From: Paracoccaceae bacterium
GTDB taxonomy: Bacteria; Pseudomonadota; Alphaproteobacteria; Rhodobacterales; Rhodobacteraceae
Assembly (NCBI GenBank): GCA_019090405.1
Contig: JAHRVZ010000181.1
Coordinates: forward strand, 1 to 7,125
Direction: 5' to 3'
DNA: 7,125 nt
The notes beneath the pieces were generated by a model. The model worked only from the letters and a program-made list of their open reading frames with translations. It was not told where the DNA came from and searched no databases. A program made the position numbers and the translations under genes. Numbering within the stretch: the first letter of the stretch is position 1; every line of letters begins with the position of its first letter. Below, piece by piece: positions 1-5,568 of the stretch.

Positions 1-1069
1 GTTCCATCGGATATTCACGGGTGTAACCGTTGTGACCATGGATTTGCAGCGCCTCATTGGTGACTTTCTGCGCCATTTCGTTGGCAAACAGCTTGGCCAT
101 TGTCGCATCCATCGGATCGGGGAACCCGTTGGCCGCCTCGTTGGTGGCCGCGCGGTAAACCATCAATCGGCCAGCGTGAATTTGGGTGGCCATATCGGCG
201 ATTTTCCACTGCAGACCCTGAAATTCCTTGATCGGGCGGCCAAACTGGTGGCGGATTTCGCTGTATTCTTTGGCCGCATCAAACGCCCCCTGCGCCAGAC
301 CAATGCACATCGAAGCATTGCCGACCCGTTCGGGGCCAAACGAGCTCATCAACAGGCCAAAGGACTTTGAGCTTCCGGGATCGCCAACCAGCAGAACGTC
401 CTCGGGTGGAACGTGGTAATTATCCAGAGTGATATCGGCCTCGGGCAGACCGCGCCCTCCCATCTTCTTGGAAATATGGCCGACAGTGGCGCCCTTGTTC
501 TTCATATTGACCAGGAACGCGCCGATACCTTTGGCGCCTTTTGATCCGGCGCAGCGGGCGAAAACCATCAGGTAGTCGGCAACATGACCGCCAGTGCAGA
601 AACATTTTGCACCGTTCAGCAGCCACCCATCACCATCTTCAACGGCCGTTGTGCGCAAATCAGTGACGGCTGATCCGGCCTCGGGTTCGCTGATCGAGAT
701 GGCGATAAAGGTCTTGCCCTGTGCCACACCCGGCAACAGACGTTTTTTCTGCTCGTCTGTGCCCAGTTGGTTAATCGCCCGTGCCGGACCGTTCAGATAT
801 AGCTGACACACCAGCGACGTGTTGAAACACACCCGTGCCATTTCTTCCAAAAACACCGCCCCCTGAATGATCGGAGCGCCCGATCCGCCGTATTCTTCGG
901 GCACGAACATGCCCAAATAGCCCAGTTCCGCCAGCTTATCGCGGTTCGGCGTCGGAAAGGTTTCGTGCTCATCCCAATAGGCAGCTTTTTCGGCGAATTC
1001 GGTTTCGGCAAGGTTGCGTACCGTGTGGCGAAAATCTTCCAGTTCGGCGTCAAGTTGAAAAGAGACCAT
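1..1069 (-). CDS. Acyl-CoA dehydrogenase, homomeric type (3' end cut by window edge)
   Basis: A continuous frame of 356 codons runs from ATG at 1069 off the left edge with no stop. The start is supported by AAGGA (1077-1081) seven bases upstream. It should oxidise an acyl-CoA to the 2-enoyl-CoA with FAD, passing electrons to ETF. Visible landmarks are an N-terminal helical domain with PEEYGG (57-62), the flavin/substrate motif SEPEAGS (127-133), the Arg-containing segment IRHQFGRPI (272-280), and QIHGHNGY (342-349), the FAD motif that is usually QxxGGxGY. Phe157 sits where many family members have a flavin-contacting Trp. A Glu (E247, in FGPER) lies at the position of the catalytic base of isovaleryl- and long-chain acyl-CoA dehydrogenases. 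The other possible base, near the C-terminus, is outside the window, so the catalytic residue is undecided. Roughly 25-30 residues are probably missing. It is the last visible gene of the left-facing operon. The family is secure, the substrate unknown. Confidence 0.93.
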   Translation of the reverse strand, partial: MVSFQLDAELEDFRHTVRNLAETEFAEKAAYWDEHETFPTPNRDKLAELGYLGMFVPEEYGGSGAPIIQGAVFLEEMARVCFNTSLVCQLYLNGPARAINQLGTDEQKKRLLPGVAQGKTFIAISISEPEAGSAVTDLRTTAVEDGDGWLLNGAKCFCTGGHVADYLMVFARCAGSKGAKGIGAFLVNMKNKGATVGHISKKMGGRGLPEADITLDNYHVPPEDVLLVGDPGSSKSFGLLMSSFGPERVGNASMCIGLAQGAFDAAKEYSEIRHQFGRPIKEFQGLQWKIADMATQIHAGRLMVYRAATNEAANGFPDPMDATMAKLFANEMAQKVTNEALQIHGHNGYTREYPME

Positions 1070-1091
1070 GGGGTATTCCTTATTCTGATGT

Positions 1092-2306
1092 TTATTCTGT
1101 GATGTCTGATGTGATATTTGATGCGCTATCTAATACTGGCCCACGGCCAAGCACTTCGTTGGTGTGTTCCCCGGCCGCTGGAGCGCGGCGCGGTTTGGTG
1201 TTGGCATGGCGCGAAAACCGGAACGGCGAACCTGGCACCGGCACTGACCCCAGTTCCGGGTGCGGCGCTTCGGTGATCATGCCGCGTTTTACCATGTCTT
1301 TGTCACGGGCGATTTCGCTGATCTGGCGCACCGGAGCTGAGGGAACATTGGCCTGATTAAGGGCGGCAAATATCTCGGACCGGGTTTGCACCCCGGTCCA
1401 GGCGCTGACAATGGCATCCACTTCGGCGCGCCGTCTGGTGCGTTCGATATTGCCTTCATAGCGCGGGTCAGTTGCCAGATGCGGCGCGCCCATCGCCCGC
1501 GCCATTGAGGCCCAATGGCGGTCAACCAGACACATGATTGCCACCGACCCGTCCGAGGCCGGATATATGTCATAAGGTGTTACTTCCAGAACGCCCTGAC
1601 TGTTGCCAGCGCGTTCAACGAAATTGTCGGGGCTTAAGATATAGCCCGATATATTCGATGCCAGCGCGTGATGTGCCACATCCTGCATCGCCACTTCGAC
1701 CTTTTGGCCCATTCCGCTTTTGCCGCGTTCATGCAGAGCCGCCAAAATACCGCCGTACAGATGCACGCCGGTCATGAAATCGGTAATCGCCGCGCCTGAT
1801 TTAACGGGCGGACCGTCGCCAAAACCGGTGACGGCCATCAACCCGGTATAGGCCTGAATCGGGAAATCCATTGCCGGAGCATCATGACATTCAGAATCCG
1901 CCGCGTACCCCTTGCCCGAGCCATAAACCAGACGGGGATTGAGCGAATGCAACACATCATCAAAGCCAAGGCCAAGACGTTCCATCGTGCCGGGCCGGAA
2001 ATTTTCGATCAACACATCGGCATCTGCCACCAGTTCCAGAAAGGCGGCGCGGTCGGTGTCGTCATGCAAATCCAGAGTGACGCTTTTCTTGTTGGAATTC
2101 AGCATCATCGCCGCAGGGTTTTCGCCCGCGCGGGTCTGAAAACGGATCGGATCACCACCCGGTCCTTCGACCTTGATCACTTCGGCACCCAAAAACCCGA
2201 ACAACAGGCCGCAATAAGGGCCAAGGTATACCTGCCCCATGTCAATCACCTTTAACCCGTCAAGCGGCTGGTTGGATTGCTGTGTCTGTTCGGTGTTCAC
2301 TGTCAT
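1092..2306 (-). CDS. CaiB/BaiF family (class III) CoA-transferase
   Basis: This 404-residue protein has the length usual for the family. It should move CoA from a donor thioester to a free carboxylic acid, so activating a substrate or recycling CoA without ATP. Family hallmarks in order are GLKVIDMG near the N-terminus (17-24), the CoA-binding stretch GAEVIKVEGPGGDPIR (40-55), KKSVTLDL (73-80), ADVLIENFRPG (96-106) and TDFMTG (175-180). Asp176 in the last matches the aspartate that forms the acyl-enzyme anhydride in formyl-CoA transferase. The related alpha-methylacyl-CoA racemases have a catalytic His in a GHDINY-like segment. Here the matching segment is MDFPIQAYTG (146-155), with Met in the His position, which argues for a transferase. 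ATG at 2306 lies 3 bases after the upstream gene's stop, with AAGGG (2316-2320) nine bases before the start, suggesting translational coupling. Donor and acceptor acids cannot be read from the sequence. Confidence 0.93.
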   Translation of the reverse strand: MTVNTEQTQQSNQPLDGLKVIDMGQVYLGPYCGLLFGFLGAEVIKVEGPGGDPIRFQTRAGENPAAMMLNSNKKSVTLDLHDDTDRAAFLELVADADVLIENFRPGTMERLGLGFDDVLHSLNPRLVYGSGKGYAADSECHDAPAMDFPIQAYTGLMAVTGFGDGPPVKSGAAITDFMTGVHLYGGILAALHERGKSGMGQKVEVAMQDVAHHALASNISGYILSPDNFVERAGNSQGVLEVTPYDIYPASDGSVAIMCLVDRHWASMARAMGAPHLATDPRYEGNIERTRRRAEVDAIVSAWTGVQTRSEIFAALNQANVPSAPVRQISEIARDKDMVKRGMITEAPHPELGSVPVPGSPFRFSRHANTKPRRAPAAGEHTNEVLGRGPVLDSASNITSDITE

Positions 2307-2309
2307 CTA

Positions 2310-3080
2310 TCAGCGCCCTTTGAAGACCGGTTTGCGTTTCTCAAGGAACGCTTTGATCGCGTTCTGATGGTCTTCGGTTTCCATGATATAGGCCTCGCCC
2401 ACGGCTTCGAGTTCGAGGTAGGAACTGAAATCCATATCCAGACCACGGTTCAGCATCGCCTTGCCCAAACCGAATGCGCGGGTTGGTCCGGCGGCCAGTT
2501 CAGTGGCCAATTTCATGGCGTCATCCAATATGGTTTCGGACGGGCGCACGGCGTGAACGATACCCAATGTCTTAGCCTCTTCGGCTTTGATCGTTTCGGC
2601 CAGAAAAAACATCGCCTTGGCCCGCTGAACGCCAACAATGCGCGCCAGCAGGTACAGACCACCACCATCAGGCACGATCCCCACCTTTGAAAACACCTGA
2701 CAGAATTTCGCCTTTGGCGACGCCAGAATCAAATCGCTAAGCAGCGCCAGATTGAACCCAACCCCAAAGGCCGGCCCGTCCACCGCCGAAACGATGGGTT
2801 TTTCCATGTCATACAACATTCGCGTCACGCGATGTTGCTGTTTCAAACGATCACGCATTTCAACCGGAGTAGCCTTGCCAAAGGAACTGACATCACCGCC
2901 GGAACAGAACGCTCCGGGCACTCCGGCAATCACTATGGCACGCACGTCAGGGTCATCGCGCATTTCGGTCGCGACCCTCTCCATTTCAAGACGGGCCGCA
3001 TAGCTCAGGGCGTTTCGCTTTTCCGGAAAGTCGATGGTCATCACCCCGACATTTCCGGTTTTGTCGTATCTCAACGGCAT
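2310..3080 (-). CDS. Enoyl-CoA hydratase/isomerase family protein, PaaG-like active site
   Basis: A 256-residue crotonase-fold protein and first gene of the left-facing operon. The frame can be extended to a GTG at 3203, but ATG at 3080 is preferred: AGGAGG lies four bases upstream, the family homology begins here, and 256 residues is a normal length. FCSGGDV (58-64) and GPAFGVGFN (102-110) form the CoA-binding and oxyanion-hole region, and a C-terminal FLEKRKPVFKGR matches crotonase tails. The two glutamates used by classical hydratases (E144 and E164 of the rat mitochondrial enzyme) align with Asn110 and Phe130. FSKVGIVPDGGG (130-141) instead closely resembles the segment of phenylacetate-pathway PaaG, whose catalytic Asp matches Asp138 here. 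From that I infer a double-bond isomerase (delta3/delta2 or cis/trans enoyl-CoA) rather than a hydratase. Family membership is secure, the isomerase role moderately so. Confidence 0.93.
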   Translation of the reverse strand: MPLRYDKTGNVGVMTIDFPEKRNALSYAARLEMERVATEMRDDPDVRAIVIAGVPGAFCSGGDVSSFGKATPVEMRDRLKQQHRVTRMLYDMEKPIVSAVDGPAFGVGFNLALLSDLILASPKAKFCQVFSKVGIVPDGGGLYLLARIVGVQRAKAMFFLAETIKAEEAKTLGIVHAVRPSETILDDAMKLATELAAGPTRAFGLGKAMLNRGLDMDFSSYLELEAVGEAYIMETEDHQNAIKAFLEKRKPVFKGR

Positions 3081-3084
3081 GAAG

Positions 3085-3090
3085 CCTCCT
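3085..3090 (-). promoter_or_regulatory. Ribosome binding site fixing the hydratase/isomerase start
   Basis: AGGAGG on the minus strand, four bases before ATG at 3080. It is a full match to the anti-Shine-Dalgarno core, with slightly short spacing. It selects the 256-residue form over the longer frame beginning with GTG at 3203, whose N-terminal extension has no family similarity that I recognise. Confidence 0.8.
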
Positions 3091-3296
3091 TTATTGCGCG
3101 CCCCGGCACGCCCCCTGTGACCCCGGCAGACTTCATTTGTGGTCTCTAGAACTCGGAAAGAGTCAGGGCGTTTCCAAACGCTAACAAACAAGTCTGGTTT
3201 CACCTAATGAAAATCCTAACAATTGTTCGGAATTGACTCTGCCGTCCGGAAAGCCGACTGTATGGTAGAAAAAGTAAGCCTAACACCCTGTAAAAT

Positions 3297-3301
3297 AAGG
3301 A
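3297..3301 (+). promoter_or_regulatory. Ribosome binding site for the nitronate monooxygenase-like gene
   Basis: AAGGA lies eleven bases before ATG at 3313, a rather long spacing. It supports 3313 over an in-frame ATG at 3223, which would add 30 residues unlike the family N-terminus and would overlap the AACAATTGTT palindrome. Confidence 0.6.
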
Positions 3302-3312
3302 AAATCACATAT

Positions 3313-4284
3313 ATGTCATTTCACCCCGCTTTTGATGGCCTGCGCTTGCCGGTCATCGCTTCTCCGATGTTCATCATTTCGACACCTGAACTTGTTATCG
3401 CCCAGTGCAAGGCCGGTGTGGTCGGCAGCTTTCCCGCCCTGAACGCCCGCGAGGCCAAGGGAGAGCCGCCTTTGCTGGAAACCTGGCTGCGCCAGATCAC
3501 CGAAGAACTGGACGCCTACAATCAGGCCAACCCCGACAATCCGGCGGCCCCGTTTGCGATTAACCAGATTGTGCATCGCTCTAATGACCGAATCGAACGC
3601 GACGTGGAAATTGCTGCGAAATGGAAAGTGCCGATTTGGATCACCTCGATGGGTGCACGCGAAGATGTCTTTGAGGCGGCGCATTCCGTTGACGCATTGG
3701 TCCTGCATGACGTGATCAACAACAAATTCGCCCACAAAGCCATCGACAAGGGAGCAGACGGGCTGATTGCGGTCTGCGCCGGTGCGGGCGGCCATGCGGG
3801 CGGCCAGTCACCCTTTGCGCTGATACAGGAAATCCGCAGCTGGTTTGATGGGCCGCTGGCCTTGTCCGGGGCAATCGCCACTGGGGGATCCGTTCTGGCG
3901 GCGCAGGCAATGGGCGCAGATCTGGCCTATATTGGCTCCGCCTTTATTGCCACGCAAGAGGCCAACGCTGTCAACGATTTCAAGCAGATGATCGTCGATT
4001 GCGGGGCTGACGACGTGGTTTTGACCGACCACTTTAGCGGTGTGAACGCCAACTATCTGAAACCTTCGATTGCGCGTCAGGGTCTGGACCCGGACAACCT
4101 GCCGACAGAGAAAAACCAGATGAACCTGACGTCCGAGAATAGTTCGCCAAAGGTCTGGCGCGATATCTGGGGTTCGGGGCAAGGGATCGGTGCGGTGGAT
4201 GCGGTGGTGTCCACGGGCGATCTGGTGGCGCGTCTTGAACGTGAATACGCAGATGCAAAGCAACGTCTGACTGATCTGACGTAA
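3313..4284 (+). CDS. Nitronate monooxygenase / 2-nitropropane dioxygenase-like flavoprotein
   Basis: A 323-residue FMN-dependent TIM-barrel protein of the NMO/FabK/NAD(P)H:quinone reductase superfamily, probably cytosolic. The N-terminal strand LPVIASPM (12-19) corresponds to the flavin-binding start of the barrel. CAGAGGHAGG (155-164) carries His161, at the position of the catalytic or flavin-adjacent His in this superfamily. GAIATGGSVLAAQAMGADL (186-204), followed by GSAFIATQEA (208-217), is the typical phosphate-binding region for FMN. ATG at 3313 is chosen because the conserved fold begins there and AAGGA precedes it. Members are often labelled nitronate monooxygenases by homology alone. 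Here the neighbours are all acyl-CoA enzymes, so a role as an enoyl-CoA or quinone reductase, or removal of a toxic nitronate, is equally possible. The IpdC enzyme of steroid-ring degradation is a distant relative, but the N-terminal half looks different and I do not call it IpdC. Confidence 0.88.
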   Translation: MSFHPAFDGLRLPVIASPMFIISTPELVIAQCKAGVVGSFPALNAREAKGEPPLLETWLRQITEELDAYNQANPDNPAAPFAINQIVHRSNDRIERDVEIAAKWKVPIWITSMGAREDVFEAAHSVDALVLHDVINNKFAHKAIDKGADGLIAVCAGAGGHAGGQSPFALIQEIRSWFDGPLALSGAIATGGSVLAAQAMGADLAYIGSAFIATQEANAVNDFKQMIVDCGADDVVLTDHFSGVNANYLKPSIARQGLDPDNLPTEKNQMNLTSENSSPKVWRDIWGSGQGIGAVDAVVSTGDLVARLEREYADAKQRLTDLT

Positions 4285-4320
4285 CCAAAGCGTCAAACGT
4301 TTCCACATATATGCGAATTT

Positions 4321-4385
4321 CTGGGCAGCGGTGAAAATCATTGCCGCTGCCAGAATCAGCCGCTAGCCCTTTTGACTAGGGTTAG
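4321..4385 (+). terminator. Two hairpins after the oxidoreductase gene, possible weak terminator
   Basis: The first hairpin pairs GGCAGCGG (4324-4331) with CCGCTGCC (4344-4351), a perfect 8-bp GC-rich stem with a 12-base loop. The second pairs CTAGCCC (4363-4369) with GGGTTAG (4379-4385), including one G-U pair and a 9-base loop. Neither is followed by a run of T, so a classic intrinsic terminator is not shown. They may instead attenuate readthrough or protect the 3' end of the upstream message. Confidence 0.35.
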
Positions 4386-4401
4386 ATTGACTGGGGTTTG
4401 A
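4372..4401 (+). repeat. 15-bp tandem direct repeat upstream of the acyl-CoA dehydrogenase pair
   Basis: Two abutting copies, TTGACTAGGGTTAGA (4372-4386) and TTGACTGGGGTTTGA (4387-4401), are identical at 13 of 15 positions. They end 44 bases before the start codon of the next gene. Each begins with a -35-like TTGACT, but no clear -10 hexamer stands at normal distance. The first copy overlaps the 3' arm of the second hairpin. The copies could be paired sites for an activator or repressor, or a chance duplication. Confidence 0.6.
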
Positions 4402-4431
4402 AGTTTTCAACACCGCTGCAAGTCCGCCACA

Positions 4432-4437
4432 AAGGAG
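4432..4437 (+). promoter_or_regulatory. Ribosome binding site for the first acyl-CoA dehydrogenase subunit
   Basis: AAGGAG lies eight bases before ATG at 4446. It decides this start over an in-frame TTG at 4398, which falls inside the tandem repeat and would add 16 residues unrelated to the family. Confidence 0.8.
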
Positions 4438-4445
4438 AAGACGCA

Positions 4446-5567
4446 ATGAATTTCGATTTTTCCGACGATCAAGAGGAAATCCGGCACGCCGTCGCGCGGC
4501 TTTTGGATGGGCACACCTCATTTGAAAAGTCCCATGAAATGCTGGACGAAAGCGCCGGGTTTGACCGTGATCTGTGGGCCAAAATGGCCGAAGGCGGTTG
4601 GCTGGCGGTGACAATTCCCGAAGATTATGGCGGAGCCGGTATGGGCGCGGTTGAACTGGCGGTACTGGCTCAGGAAATCGGTCGCACGCTGGCCCCGATC
4701 CCGTTTGGAGCCGCGCAATATCTGGCGATCCCGGCGCTTGTGGCATATGGTAACGCGGATCAAAAATCGGCGCTGTTGCCGAATTTGGCCACGGGGCAGA
4801 AAATCATCACCGTGGCGCTGGCCGAAGGCGCAGGATTTGCGCCGGGAGACGTTTCGGCCAAGGTGGTCGGTGGAAAAATCAGCGGGGTGAAATCCCCGGT
4901 TTCAGATGCCGACGTGGCCGATGTTGCCATCGTCGCCGCGCAGGATGAAACCGGCGCGTCCGGTCTTTATGTTGTTGATCTTAAGGCCAAAGGTGCGAGC
5001 GTTGAACCGCTTGACGCGATGGACCCAACACGCCCGCAATCGCGCATTACCTTAAATGATGTAGCAGCCGATCAATTGGTGGGGGCGGATGGTTCCGCTA
5101 TTAACCGGCTGATTGATGGCGCCGCAGTTCTGGTGGCGTTTGAACAACTTGGCGTTGCGGCACATGCGTTGGATATCTCGACTAAATACGCGCTGGAACG
5201 CACCGCATTCGGTCGCCCAATTGGCGGATTTCAGGCGCTCAAACACCGCATGGCCGATATGTTTGCCAAGATCGAACTGGCCCGATCCAATGCATTTTTC
5301 GGCGCCTGGGCCTTGGCCGAAGACGATGAACGCCTGCCCGAAGCCGCCGCCTGCGCCCGCCTGACCGCGCTGGACGCCTGCCAGTTCGCCTGCGAAGAAT
5401 CGATCCAGATACATGGCGGCATCGGCTATACTTGGGTTGCGAACCCACATCTGTTTCTCAGGCGCGGCTGGCATCTCAAGGCGATGCTTGGCCCCTCAAC
5501 CATCTGGAGCGAGCGCCTGCTAGGTGCTCTCAAGACCCCGGAAACACTGACCAAAAAGGCCGGATGA
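4446..5567 (+). CDS. Acyl-CoA dehydrogenase, non-catalytic-type subunit of a predicted heterotetramer
   Basis: A 373-residue protein with the acyl-CoA dehydrogenase fold. It has an N-terminal helical domain (FSDDQEEIRHAV, 5-16; IPEDYGG, 57-63), a middle beta domain and a C-terminal helical bundle. The middle domain is degenerate: the usual flavin motif (T/S)EPxAGSD is replaced by ALAEGAGFAPGD (124-135). Neither catalytic-base position carries Glu. The LCAD/IVD position aligns with Ala226, and the MCAD position falls at Gly349-Pro350 in LGPSTIW. The parts that complete a partner subunit's FAD site are kept: ERTAFGRPIGGFQ (251-263, with Arg252) and QIHGGIGY (321-328). This matches the accessory subunit in actinobacterial ChsE-type alpha2beta2 enzymes. 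The next gene starts one base after its stop and supplies the missing motifs. I infer an obligate complex rather than a stand-alone enzyme. Individual residue matches come from hand alignment. Confidence 0.92.
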   Translation: MNFDFSDDQEEIRHAVARLLDGHTSFEKSHEMLDESAGFDRDLWAKMAEGGWLAVTIPEDYGGAGMGAVELAVLAQEIGRTLAPIPFGAAQYLAIPALVAYGNADQKSALLPNLATGQKIITVALAEGAGFAPGDVSAKVVGGKISGVKSPVSDADVADVAIVAAQDETGASGLYVVDLKAKGASVEPLDAMDPTRPQSRITLNDVAADQLVGADGSAINRLIDGAAVLVAFEQLGVAAHALDISTKYALERTAFGRPIGGFQALKHRMADMFAKIELARSNAFFGAWALAEDDERLPEAAACARLTALDACQFACEESIQIHGGIGYTWVANPHLFLRRGWHLKAMLGPSTIWSERLLGALKTPETLTKKAG

Positions 5568-5568
5568 C

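Larger units (their letters stand above)
3081..3312. promoter_or_regulatory. Divergent promoter region with three short inverted repeats
   Basis: This gap separates the left-facing hydratase/isomerase operon from the right-facing oxidoreductase gene and must hold promoters for both. Three dyads sit within 63 bases. The first is GCGTTT-CC-AAACGC (3168-3181). The second is TTTCA-5 bases-TGAAA (3198-3212). The third is an uninterrupted AACAATTGTT palindrome (3218-3227) that extends to 3215-3230 with one mismatched pair. TTGACT (3233-3238), a good -35-like hexamer for the right-facing direction, lies just beyond the last dyad, but no convincing -10 element follows at normal spacing. The arrangement resembles operators for a TetR-, MarR- or LacI-type regulator. 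No regulator gene is in the window, so the family is a guess. Confidence 0.45.

Noticed and set aside
1884..2255. A 123-codon plus-strand open frame opposite the CoA-transferase gene.
   Set aside because: It lies wholly antisense to a well-supported CaiB/BaiF gene, has no recognisable domain, and its composition is what a reversed high-GC coding frame gives.
3081..3203. N-terminal extension of the hydratase/isomerase to a GTG at 3203.
   Set aside because: Its 41 added residues do not resemble the family, the GTG lies within a dyad of the promoter region, and ATG at 3080 has a near-perfect ribosome binding site.
3233..3266. A full sigma70 promoter from TTGACT (3233-3238) to TATGGT (3261-3266).
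   Set aside because: The spacer would be 22 bases, well beyond the usual 16-19, and no better -10 lies at proper distance. Only the -35-like hexamer is noted.
3306..4313. The 10-mer CACATATATG occurs at the oxidoreductase start (3306-3315) and just after its stop (4304-4313).
   Set aside because: A 10-base match is expected by chance in a window this size, and the flanking bases do not extend the similarity convincingly.
3316..4341. Long minus-strand open frames (3316-3795, 3808-4341) opposite the nitronate monooxygenase-like gene.
   Set aside because: They are antisense shadows of a confident coding region, with no ribosome binding site or domain that I can identify.
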